Source: Arcobacter siniprincipis
Lineage (GTDB): Bacteria > Campylobacterota > Campylobacteria > Campylobacterales > Arcobacteraceae
NCBI RefSeq assembly: GCF_048571125.1
Contig: NZ_CP182343.1
Coordinates: forward strand, 2,728,001-2,792,000
Length of the DNA: 64,000 nt
Reading direction: 5' to 3'
Below are positions 56,109 through 64,000 of the stretch, in pieces. The translations under genes and the position numbers were made by a program. The notes below the pieces were generated by a model, which did no database searches, was not told the DNA's origin, and was given only the letters and a program-made list of their open reading frames with translations. How positions within the stretch are numbered: the first letter of the stretch is position 1; each line of letters begins with the position of its first letter.

Positions 56109-58093
56109 TGAAAATTAATTATTGTGATGCATTAGTTATTGGTGGTGGTTTAGCAGGTTTAAGAGCTGCAGTTGCTGCACAAAAAAAAGGCTTAAATACA
56201 GTAGTTTTATCACTTGTTCCAGTTAAAAGATCACATAGTGCTGCTGCACAAGGTGGTATGCAGGCATCTTTAGGTAACTCTAAAATGAGTGATGGGGATA
56301 ATGAAGATTTACACTTTGCAGATACTGTAAAAGGTTCGGATTGGGGATGTGACCAAGAAGTTGCAAGAATGTTTGTAAATACTGCACCAAAAGCTATTAG
56401 AGAATTAGCTGGTTGGGGTGTGCCTTGGACAAGAGTTAGAGAAGGTGCAAGAGAAGCAGTTATCAATGCTAAAAAAACAACAATAACTGAAGATGCTGAT
56501 AGACATGGATTAATTACATCAAGAGACTTTGGTGGAACTAAAAAATGGAGAACATGTTATACAGCTGATGCAACAGGACATACAATGTTATTTGGTGTTG
56601 CAAATGAAGCTTTAAAACATGAAGTTGATATTAGAGATAGAAAAGAAGCTGTATCAATTATACATGAAGATGGAAGATGTTATGGTGCTATTGTAAGAGA
56701 TTTGATTTCTGGAGAATTAGAAGCTTATGTTGCTAAAGGAACATGTATCGCAACAGGTGGATATGGAAGAGTATTTAAACAAACAACTAATGCAGTTATT
56801 TGTGAAGGTATTGGTGCTGCTATTGCACTTGAAACAGGAATTGCAACTTTAGGAAATATGGAAGCTGTTCAATTTCACCCAACTCCAATTGTACCATCAG
56901 GTATTTTATTAACTGAAGGGTGTAGAGGTGATGGTGGAATTTTAAGAGACGTTGATGGACATAGATTTATGCCAGATTATGAGCCTGAGAAAAAAGAACT
57001 TGCATCAAGAGATGTTGTTTCAAGAAGAATGATTGAACATATTAGAAATGGTAAAGGTGTACCTTCTCCATATGGTGATCATATTTGGTTAGATATCTCT
57101 ATTCTTGGTCGTGAACACATTGAGAAAAACTTAAGAGATGTGCAAGAAATTTGTCAAATTTTTAATGGTATTGATCCAGCTGATGAAGGTCCAAAAGGTT
57201 GGGCTCCAGTTTTACCTATGCAACATTACTCAATGGGTGGAATTAGAACAAAACCAACTGGTGAATCACAAACATTAAAAGGTCTATTTGCTTGTGGTGA
57301 AGCTGCTTGTTGGGATATGCATGGATTCAATAGACTTGGAGGAAATTCTGTTTCTGAAACAGTTGTTGCTGGTATGATTATTGGTAATTATTTTGCTGAT
57401 TTCTGTTTAGAAAATGATGTAACAATTGGTACTAAAACAGTTCAAAAATTCCTTGATGAAGAAGATGCATATTTAAATGAGATTTTATCTTACAATGGAA
57501 ATGAAGATATATTTAGAATCAAAAATAGAATGCAAAATCTAATGGATCAAAAAGTAGGTATCTTTAGAGATGGACCTCACTTAGAAGAAGCTGTTAATGA
57601 ATTAAAAGAATTATTAGTTAAAACTAAACAAATTACTGTTAAATCAAAAGAAAGAGTTGGAAATCCAGAACTTGAAGAAGCTTATAGAGTTCCAAAAATG
57701 TTAAAAATTGCATTATGTGTTGCTAAAGGTGCTAGAGATAGAACTGAATCAAGAGGGGCACATTATAGAGAAGATTATTTAAAAAGAGATGATGCGAACT
57801 GGTTAAATAGAACATTAACTTCTTGGCCAGATAAAAATGCAATCGAACCAGAAATCACTTATGAGCCATTAGACATTATGAAGATGGAAATGCCTCCAGC
57901 ATTTAGAGGTTATGGTGCTAAAGGGATGATTATTGAAAATGATTTATCTGCAAAAAGACAAGCCCAAGTTGATGAAATAACTGAAAGAATGCAAGCAGAA
58001 GGTAAAGATAGACATGAGCTACAACATGCACTTATGCCATTTGAATTACCAATGAATTATAAAGAAAAAAATGAAAGAGTAGGAGATAAATAA
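56108..58093 (+). CDS. frdA: Fumarate reductase flavoprotein subunit
   Basis: A 661-residue flavoprotein. The FAD motif GGGLAGLRAA is near the N-terminus, the covalent-FAD histidine is in KRSHSAAAQGGMQ, and the active-site regions QFHPTPIVPSG, TEGCRGDGG and the LGGNSVSE loop are present. The length and order (C-A-B) match the epsilonproteobacterial menaquinol:fumarate reductase. The direction in vivo cannot be read from sequence. Confidence 0.95.
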   Translation: MKINYCDALVIGGGLAGLRAAVAAQKKGLNTVVLSLVPVKRSHSAAAQGGMQASLGNSKMSDGDNEDLHFADTVKGSDWGCDQEVARMFVNTAPKAIRELAGWGVPWTRVREGAREAVINAKKTTITEDADRHGLITSRDFGGTKKWRTCYTADATGHTMLFGVANEALKHEVDIRDRKEAVSIIHEDGRCYGAIVRDLISGELEAYVAKGTCIATGGYGRVFKQTTNAVICEGIGAAIALETGIATLGNMEAVQFHPTPIVPSGILLTEGCRGDGGILRDVDGHRFMPDYEPEKKELASRDVVSRRMIEHIRNGKGVPSPYGDHIWLDISILGREHIEKNLRDVQEICQIFNGIDPADEGPKGWAPVLPMQHYSMGGIRTKPTGESQTLKGLFACGEAACWDMHGFNRLGGNSVSETVVAGMIIGNYFADFCLENDVTIGTKTVQKFLDEEDAYLNEILSYNGNEDIFRIKNRMQNLMDQKVGIFRDGPHLEEAVNELKELLVKTKQITVKSKERVGNPELEEAYRVPKMLKIALCVAKGARDRTESRGAHYREDYLKRDDANWLNRTLTSWPDKNAIEPEITYEPLDIMKMEMPPAFRGYGAKGMIIENDLSAKRQAQVDEITERMQAEGKDRHELQHALMPFELPMNYKEKNERVGDK

Positions 58094-58824
58094 TGAGTGA
58101 CCACAAAGGTAGAGAAGTTACTATAAAAGTACTTAAATTTAATCCAAGAAGTAAAATTTCTAAACCTCATTATGTAGAGTATAAATTAGAAGAGACACCA
58201 GGTATGACTCTTTTTATTGCACTAATGAAAATTAGAGAAGAGCATGATGCAGATTTATCTTTTGACTTCGTTTGTAGAGCTGGTATTTGTGGATCTTGTG
58301 GAATGGTAGTTAATGGAAAACCTGCACTTGCGTGTAGAACACTAATTGCTAATTATCCAGATGGAGTTATTACTTTACTTCCAATGCCTGCATTCGAACT
58401 AATTAAAGATTTATCAGTTAATACAGGTAAATGGATGGATGCAATGTCTAATAGAGTTGAATCATGGATTCATACAAATCATAAACCAGACATCACAAAA
58501 ATCGAAGAAAAAATTGACCCAGATATTGCAGATCAAACATTTGAATTAGATAGATGTATTGAGTGTGGAATTTGTGTTGCTTCTTGCGGAACAATGTTAA
58601 TGAGACCTGATTTTGTTGGTCCTGTTGGATTAAACAGAATTGCAAGATTTGAAGTTGATCCTCATGACAATAGAACTGCTGAAGATTTTTATGAATTAGT
58701 TGGTGATGATAATGGAATCTTTGGTTGTATGTCATTAATGGCATGTGAAGATCATTGTCCAAAACATTTACCATTACAAAATAAAATTGCATATTTACGA
58801 AGAAGATTAGTAGCATTAAGATAA
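58093..58824 (+). CDS. frdB: Fumarate reductase iron-sulfur subunit
   Basis: A 243-residue three-cluster subunit. The 2Fe-2S ligands are in CRAGICGSCGM and the following cysteine, the 4Fe-4S motif is CIECGICVASC, and the 3Fe-4S set includes GCMSLMACEDHCP. One-base overlap with frdA. A terminator follows directly. Confidence 0.95.
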   Translation: MSDHKGREVTIKVLKFNPRSKISKPHYVEYKLEETPGMTLFIALMKIREEHDADLSFDFVCRAGICGSCGMVVNGKPALACRTLIANYPDGVITLLPMPAFELIKDLSVNTGKWMDAMSNRVESWIHTNHKPDITKIEEKIDPDIADQTFELDRCIECGICVASCGTMLMRPDFVGPVGLNRIARFEVDPHDNRTAEDFYELVGDDNGIFGCMSLMACEDHCPKHLPLQNKIAYLRRRLVALR

Positions 58825-58852
58825 TTATACAAGAGAGTTTTCTCTTGTATAA
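58825..58852 (+). terminator. Terminator after frdB
   Basis: A perfect 12-bp stem TTATACAAGAGA/TCTCTTGTATAA with loop GTTT, starting right after the frdB stop. The tail is A/T-rich (AATTAAAAA), so it may leak or act partly as a processing stem. Confidence 0.7.
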
Positions 58853-58864
58853 ATTAAAAAGTAT

Positions 58865-58899
58865 AAAAAGTTAATTATCCTATGGGTAATTAACTTTTT
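58865..58899 (+). terminator. Second hairpin between frdB and the dynamin genes
   Basis: AAAAAGTTAATTA (58865-58877) pairs exactly with TAATTAACTTTTT (58887-58899), loop TCCTATGGG. It lies 80 bases before the first dynamin-like gene and may be a second terminator or an mRNA stabiliser. Confidence 0.55.
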
Positions 58900-58977
58900 G
58901 TATTTTAGGGGTATTAAAATTAATTTATTTTTTAATTATTTCTCATGTGTACAGAAAAAGCCTTTAATGGAGATTGA

Positions 58978-61314
58978 ATGTCATTAGTTAACGATTATTT
59001 TTTGCTTTATCATGGTAAAACTTGTGAGCAGAAAATTACATATGGAACAGAGCACTACAAAAATAGAGATGAGTTTTTTGAAGTAGCAGCATTAGTACTA
59101 GCCCCTACAAGAAAAGATTATGAAAAGTATATATCATTAGATAGTTTTAAAAAATTAATTACCCATGTTACAAACAAAAAAGTAAAAAGTTTAGATGAGT
59201 TAAATCAACTACAATATTGCATAATAGATTCAATTGAAAATGATACAAAGAATTGCCAAATTGAGAAACTTCATGAGAGTTTAGAGTATCTAAAAAAAGA
59301 GCGTATTTTAGACTCTTCAAATTTTAATAAACTAATATCTCTTTTTGATCCTAAAGAACTAGGACTTTGTGATGAAGATTCAAAAGATGACCATATTCAA
59401 ATTGATGAATCAAAATCATTTAAAGAAATAAAAATTGATTTTGAAAACCTAATAATAGAATTAGAAGAAATTTTTCAATCACAAGAGTATAAAGAAGAAT
59501 TAGCAAATACAAAAGAATATCTAGAAAACCAGAAGTTCTCAATAGGAATTACAGGTGTTATGAATGCTGGTAAATCTACAATGCTAAATGCTCTAATGGG
59601 AAAAGAAATTCTAGGTAGTGCAGTAGTTCCAGAAACAGCAAATTTGACTATTGTAAAGCATGGTACACCAGAAGCAAATGTTTTTTATTGGAATAAAGAA
59701 GAGTGGAATAGAATTGAACAATCAGGAAAACAATTAGAGTCAATCAAAGAGTTTGTACATGAAACTAAAAAAATATTTGGTGATGAAATAAATAATTATA
59801 TACAAGAAGATTCATATAGCGAAAAAGTTGATATTAATAATCTTGCAGCTTATACATCAGCAGAAGCCAGCGGTAAAAAATGTAATTTAGTAAAATATGT
59901 TGAACTAAAATCTGATTTAAGATTTTTGGAAGATGGAATAGAAATCGTTGATACTCCAGGATTAGATGACCCCGTAATTCAAAGGGAAGAGATAACAAAA
60001 GAGTATTTAAATCAATGTGATTTAATGATTCACTTAATGAATGTATCCCAAAGTGCAACACTAAAAGATGTAGAGTTTATAATAGATGCCCTACTTTATC
60101 AAAATATAACAAAACTTTTAATTGTAATAACAAGAGCAGATACTGTTGAAAAAGAGCAATTACAAGAAGTAATAGACTACACAAAAACTTCCATTGAAGC
60201 TCAATTAAAAGCTCAAAATAAAGATAGCCAGCTAGATTACATACTTAGAAATATAAAATTTATACCAATTTCTGGAATGATGGCATTGTACCATCGAACA
60301 GGAAGAGAAAAGAAAGCATTAGATGCTGGCTTTAAAGTAGAAGATACAGGTATTATAGACATTGAAAACTATCTTGAAGAAACACTATTTGGTAAAAGCT
60401 CCTCAAAAACTGATTTGATAATAAAAGGTATTAAAACTCAACTTAGAAAAACAATAGAAAAAGAGATAAAATCTTTTAATTATGAATTGATTTTATTAGG
60501 TAAATCAAAAGAAGAATTAGAAGAAGATTTAAAGGACTTTGCAAAGAAAAAATCTACAAATGAATCAATTTTTGAAGCAATGAATGAAGACATTGTTGTA
60601 TATAAAAATGATGCCAAAAGTTATATTCTTACCTTAGAAACATTTTTGGAAAATGAGCTTTTAGATTTACAAGAGATTATTAGAAAAAGAGTTTTTTCAG
60701 ATGTTAAATACTCTTTTGAAAAGACTAAAAAAAGACCAGAATCAAAGAGAATCAAAAGTATAGTTGAAACAGCTATAAAAGATGGAATTGTAGATGTCAT
60801 TAGAGACTATAGATACAAATTTATTAAAAAGTCTCAGAATATTGGTGAAGTATTTGAACAAAAATATCAAGAAATGGGATTTACTATTGGGCATAAAAAT
60901 GAAAATTTTGATGCTAGAGGATTCTTTGAAAATGATTTTAAAACAGGATTTTTGACATCATCAAATGAAGTATTAATAAATAAAATAACAAATGAAGTTT
61001 CAAAAAGTAAAGATTCAAAACTAGGTGAATTAGATAGAAGTTTACAAGAGTTTATAAAAGAAGAATTTGAACCAATCGAAAAAAACATAAAAGAAAAAGC
61101 CCAAAATGTCTCACAAATTTTAATTGATAATTTCTTTACACAAATTTCTGAACCACTTAAAGTTTTTGAGAAAAAATTAATAAAAGACGAAAAAGCTTTA
61201 CAAGATAGAATTTCTTCATTTGAAGAAAATGACTCACAAAAAGATGAGTTAACTATAGAGATTCACAAAAAAATCAAAAAACTTGAAACATTTAGCAGGG
61301 AGCTTAAAGCATGA
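58978..61314 (+). CDS. Dynamin-like GTPase 1
   Basis: A 778-residue cytosolic protein. About 170 helical residues precede a dynamin-type GTPase domain: G1 GVMNAGKS (193-200), G2 threonine in ETANLT, G3 DTPG (325-328) and G4 TRAD (385-388). A long charged, coiled-coil stalk follows to the end. No membrane helix is seen; dynamins bind and reshape membranes through the stalk. GGAG precedes the ATG. It overlaps the second dynamin gene by four bases. It resembles the C. jejuni DLP pair that follows frdCAB (as I recall). Confidence 0.88.
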   Translation: MSLVNDYFLLYHGKTCEQKITYGTEHYKNRDEFFEVAALVLAPTRKDYEKYISLDSFKKLITHVTNKKVKSLDELNQLQYCIIDSIENDTKNCQIEKLHESLEYLKKERILDSSNFNKLISLFDPKELGLCDEDSKDDHIQIDESKSFKEIKIDFENLIIELEEIFQSQEYKEELANTKEYLENQKFSIGITGVMNAGKSTMLNALMGKEILGSAVVPETANLTIVKHGTPEANVFYWNKEEWNRIEQSGKQLESIKEFVHETKKIFGDEINNYIQEDSYSEKVDINNLAAYTSAEASGKKCNLVKYVELKSDLRFLEDGIEIVDTPGLDDPVIQREEITKEYLNQCDLMIHLMNVSQSATLKDVEFIIDALLYQNITKLLIVITRADTVEKEQLQEVIDYTKTSIEAQLKAQNKDSQLDYILRNIKFIPISGMMALYHRTGREKKALDAGFKVEDTGIIDIENYLEETLFGKSSSKTDLIIKGIKTQLRKTIEKEIKSFNYELILLGKSKEELEEDLKDFAKKKSTNESIFEAMNEDIVVYKNDAKSYILTLETFLENELLDLQEIIRKRVFSDVKYSFEKTKKRPESKRIKSIVETAIKDGIVDVIRDYRYKFIKKSQNIGEVFEQKYQEMGFTIGHKNENFDARGFFENDFKTGFLTSSNEVLINKITNEVSKSKDSKLGELDRSLQEFIKEEFEPIEKNIKEKAQNVSQILIDNFFTQISEPLKVFEKKLIKDEKALQDRISSFEENDSQKDELTIEIHKKIKKLETFSRELKA

Positions 61315-63326
61315 GTATCTTAAATAGTTTTGTAAAAGAGTACAGCGATAAGTTTTTTGAAAAAGAAGAGGTATTTGAGACTGGATTAGTAGGTGATATA
61401 AAAAAAGTAAGTGTAAAGCTTATGGATGAAAAGTTTCACCCATCTTTTCAATTAAAATCTATATTAGATAAACAATTAAGACGAGCAAGATACCCTATGG
61501 AAGTTGCAATTACTGGACAATTTTCTTCAGGTAAATCTACATTTTTAAATGCCCTACTTTCAAAAAATATTTTGCCAACAGGAATTACTCCTGTTACTTC
61601 AAAAGTTAACTTTTTAAATTATGGAGAAGAGTATAAATTAAAAATAACTTATTACTCAGGTGCTCAAGAATATGCCCCTATTGAAGCAATAGCTGACTTT
61701 ACAGATCAAAGAAAGAGTGAGATGAGTGAGATCAAGTATCTTACACTTTATGCGCCTATGGACATATTAAAAGATATCTCTTTTGTGGATACACCAGGAC
61801 TTAATTCTCAAAGTCAAAGTGATACAGATACTACAAGAAAAGTATTAAGAGATGTTGGTGGTATTATTTGGTTAACACTTATTGATAATGCAGGTAAAAA
61901 ATCTGAAGCAGAAGTGCTAGAAGAGTATATGGAACAATTTAAAAATAAATCTCTTTGTGTACTTAATCAAAAAGACAAATTTACCCAAGAACAAATCGAA
62001 ACTACAACAAAATATGTAAGAGAAAAATTCTCTAAATATTTTGCCCAAGTTACACCAATCTCAGCTAAAATGGCACTTCAAGCAAGAGCCCATGATAAAG
62101 ATGTTTTGATAAATGATGAATATGAAAAATTCATTAGTGAATTTAAAAATGATTTAAAAAATAACGAAGTTGAATCTTTAAACTTTTTTGAAAATAAATT
62201 TACAGAATACAAAAATAAAATATCAAAAATAAATCTTCAAGACTCAAAAGATAATATAAAACTTCAAGAAGAATCAAATATACAAAAAGTAATTGATTTC
62301 ATAGAAAATACAATAAGACCACAAGCACTAGAATCAAAAGAATTTGCGATTAAAAGAGACCTTATGGGGATTTGCGATATTTTAGTAAGTGAATATCAAA
62401 ATATTCTAGGAGTATATGATAATCTAGTAGAAATTCTGAAATCATCAGAAAATGATGTGTTAAATGCCTTAGACAATATTCATAAAAAATACTCTAAAGA
62501 GCTATTTGCCATTTACAACTCATTAGAAGCTATTATGGAAAAAATGGCACATGAAACATTTAAAAATATCAAAACAGTAAAAGCAAATAGATACGAAAAT
62601 AAAACAGGCTTTTTAAATAAAGAAAACTATGCAAAAATAGAATACAATACATATTGGATAGACAGTGATAATGTATATAAAAACCTATTTTATGACGACC
62701 AAACAATTGACAAAATGTTTAAAAAATCAATTAAAGATTTAAAACAAATAGAACTAAGTGCAGATGAATCATTTAGAGATGTTTATCGAACAATAAAAAG
62801 TAATGTTCACAGATGGCAAGAACCGTATGAATTAATTAAAAAAAATAGAGATGTTGCTTCAGATGTAGAGTTTTCAACAACAAGACACTTTGCAGCAAAA
62901 GTTTATGAAAATGTACTAATTTCATACCATAGAGCAATATTAGAAAATATTTCAGCACTTAGAAAAAAGTTTGCATATTTTAATGGTGCCTTATCATATA
63001 GCTATATTCAAACGACACAAGCTACTATTGCTCACTTTGAACAACAAATAGCTGAATCAATAATATTATATGAAAAAGAACCAACAAAATTTACAGTATA
63101 TCATCCAAGAGAAGATGAGATACTAACAAAATTAAAAGCAAATTTTGGATTTGAAAAAATTGAAGACTTTTTAACTTCAAAAAGAAACTATTTATTTAAA
63201 ATTATAAAATATTCAAAAGAACAATATCTAGAAATAAATGAAGAGAGAATAAACTTTGTTGAATCAAGAAAAGGTGAATATATAGATAAAATCGAGGATT
63301 TGAAAAAGATAAAAGATGAAATTTAA
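61311..63326 (+). CDS. Dynamin-like GTPase 2
   Basis: A 671-residue dynamin-like protein starting inside the stop of the first (ATGA). The GTPase domain begins near residue 60: G1 GQFSSGKS (69-76), G2 threonine in TPVTS, G3 DTPG (160-163), G4 NQKD (219-222). The remainder is a long helical stalk. It differs from DLP1 by lacking the 170-residue N-terminal region. The tight coupling implies equal synthesis and probably a hetero-oligomer with DLP1, as known for the Campylobacter pair. Confidence 0.88.
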   Translation: MSILNSFVKEYSDKFFEKEEVFETGLVGDIKKVSVKLMDEKFHPSFQLKSILDKQLRRARYPMEVAITGQFSSGKSTFLNALLSKNILPTGITPVTSKVNFLNYGEEYKLKITYYSGAQEYAPIEAIADFTDQRKSEMSEIKYLTLYAPMDILKDISFVDTPGLNSQSQSDTDTTRKVLRDVGGIIWLTLIDNAGKKSEAEVLEEYMEQFKNKSLCVLNQKDKFTQEQIETTTKYVREKFSKYFAQVTPISAKMALQARAHDKDVLINDEYEKFISEFKNDLKNNEVESLNFFENKFTEYKNKISKINLQDSKDNIKLQEESNIQKVIDFIENTIRPQALESKEFAIKRDLMGICDILVSEYQNILGVYDNLVEILKSSENDVLNALDNIHKKYSKELFAIYNSLEAIMEKMAHETFKNIKTVKANRYENKTGFLNKENYAKIEYNTYWIDSDNVYKNLFYDDQTIDKMFKKSIKDLKQIELSADESFRDVYRTIKSNVHRWQEPYELIKKNRDVASDVEFSTTRHFAAKVYENVLISYHRAILENISALRKKFAYFNGALSYSYIQTTQATIAHFEQQIAESIILYEKEPTKFTVYHPREDEILTKLKANFGFEKIEDFLTSKRNYLFKIIKYSKEQYLEINEERINFVESRKGEYIDKIEDLKKIKDEI

Positions 63327-63421
63327 TAAGTTTTATCTTAAATTTCCAAATTTAGATAGATTTAAGCTAAATACTATTGACAATATTGCATTTTTTTAAT
63401 ATTATTTCAGTCCATTTTGAT

Positions 63422-63496
63422 TGGGGTATCGCCAAGTGGTAAGGCCTCGGCTTTTGGTGCCGATATTCGCAGGTTCGAATCCTGCTACCCCATCCA
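63422..63496 (+). tRNA. tRNA-Gln (TTG)
   Basis: A 75-nt cloverleaf with TGGGGTA/TACCCCA acceptor, loop TTTTGGT (anticodon TTG), and encoded CCA. Confidence 0.95.
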
Positions 63497-63512
63497 AATT
63501 GTTTTTTTATGT

Positions 63513-63599
63513 GCGAGTGTGGCGGAATAGGTAGACGCGTGGGACTTAAAATCCCATTCCGGTTTCGGAGTATCGGTTCGATTCCGATCATTCGCACCA
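63513..63599 (+). tRNA. tRNA-Leu (TAA)
   Basis: An 87-nt class II tRNA. Acceptor GCGAGTG pairs with CATTCGC, loop CTTAAAA carries TAA, a long variable arm is present, and CCA is encoded. Confidence 0.96.
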
Positions 63600-63606
63600 T
63601 AAAAGA

Positions 63607-63683
63607 GCGGGAGTAGCTCAGTTGGCTAGAGCTTCTGCCTTCCAAGCAGATTGTCGCGAGTTCGAGTCTCGTCTCCCGCTCCA
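63607..63683 (+). tRNA. tRNA-Gly (TCC), second copy
   Basis: Identical over all 77 bases to the minus-strand gene at 4832-4908, in the opposite orientation. Anticodon TCC, CCA encoded. Confidence 0.97.
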
Positions 63684-63696
63684 CTTTATATGTAAT

Positions 63697-63772
63697 GACC
63701 CGTTAGCTCAGTTGGTAGAGCATCTCACTTTTAATGAGGGGGCCAATGGTTCGAATCCATTACGGGTCACCA
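63697..63772 (+). tRNA. tRNA-Lys (TTT)
   Basis: A 76-nt cloverleaf. GACCCGT pairs with ACGGGTC, loop CTTTTAA carries TTT, CCA encoded. Confidence 0.96.
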
Positions 63773-63786
63773 TTACAATTTTATAC

Positions 63787-63863
<77 letters not shown>

Positions 63864-63880
63864 AAAAATTTAGCCATAGT

Positions 63881-63957
63881 GTCAAGGTAGCTCAGCTGGC
63901 TAGAGCGCTGGTCTCATAAGCCGGAGGTCGGGAGTTCAAGTCTCCCTCTTGACACCA
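63881..63957 (+). tRNA. tRNA-Met (CAT), elongator type
   Basis: A 77-nt cloverleaf. GTCAAGG pairs with TCTTGAC (one G-T pair), loop CTCATAA carries CAT, CCA encoded. It lacks the initiator mismatch. A tRNA-Ile2 with lysidine-modified CAT is a less likely alternative. Confidence 0.9.
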
Positions 63958-63969
63958 TTTCTAACACAC

Positions 63970-64000
63970 GCTGGTGTAGCTCAGTTGGCTAGAGCAGCTG
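63970..64000 (+). tRNA. tRNA-Thr (probably TGT), cut by the window end
   Basis: The first 31 bases (GCTGGTGTAGCTCAG onward) are identical to tRNA-Thr(TGT) at 5146-5116 on the minus strand. The anticodon is not visible, so the identity is inferred. Confidence 0.75.

Overview
The window looks like a chromosomal segment of a Campylobacterota (Epsilonproteobacteria) bacterium, most probably of the Arcobacter group. The evidence is very AT-rich DNA, the order L7/L12-L10-L1-L11-NusG-SecE-tRNA-Trp-L33-EF-Tu, the pairs murD-mraY/gpmI and frdCAB followed by two dynamin-like GTPases (both also known from Campylobacter jejuni), an MqnA-type (futalosine) menaquinone gene, and a complex I operon that keeps nuoE and nuoF and carries a citrate synthase gene. 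The genus call is inference from gene content; the 16S gene at 25858-27376 would settle it.

1-5250 (minus strand): translation block. A partial rplL, rplJ with an L10 leader, rplA, rplK, nusG, secE, tRNA-Trp, rpmG, tuf, then tRNA-Gly, -Tyr, -Thr and -Phe. 5285-11845: cell wall genes murD and mraY (minus), then gpmI, an orphan ABC ATPase and a PBP1A-type penicillin-binding protein (plus). 11906-14940 (minus): glnA, a PHP histidinol-phosphatase and molybdopterin synthase moaE/moaD. 15004-21826: mqnA-like, uppP, murG, ftsW, a divergent ftsI, a cyclophilin, a CopD/DUF2269-like membrane protein and a Rof-like protein. 21856-27631 (minus): a tRNA-Thr and a complete rRNA operon read 16S-tRNA-Ile-tRNA-Ala-23S-5S from a promoter with perfect consensus -35 and -10 boxes, with a boxA, processing stems and a terminator.

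27669-30056 (minus): trpG/pabA, a GT39-like membrane glycosyltransferase and a pseudopilin, overlapping end to end. 30129-37387: an iron(III) ABC transport region with two near-duplicate binding proteins, each behind a Fur-like box, separated by a double-Cache chemoreceptor, then permease and ATPase. 37408-40453: a UbiD-family decarboxylase and a divergent PatB/MalY aminotransferase. 40586-55079: nuoA,B,CD,E,F-gltA-nuoG,H,I,J,K,L,M,N. 55317-58824: frdCAB. 58978-63326: two translationally coupled dynamin-like GTPases. 63422-64000: tRNA-Gln, -Leu, -Gly, -Lys, -fMet, -Met and a cut-off tRNA-Thr.

Working together, NADH dehydrogenase (Nuo) feeds menaquinone made by the MqnA/UbiD-type route, and fumarate reductase can use that quinol. 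Citrate synthase sits inside the NADH dehydrogenase operon. The murD/mraY/murG/uppP/ftsW/ftsI/PBP1A genes cover lipid II synthesis and septal wall assembly. I found no CRISPR array, insertion sequence or prophage. The least ordinary material is the frd-linked dynamin pair, the altered complex I (gltA insertion, short NuoG, enlarged NuoH, NuoCD fusion) and the doubled fbpA/chemoreceptor iron locus.
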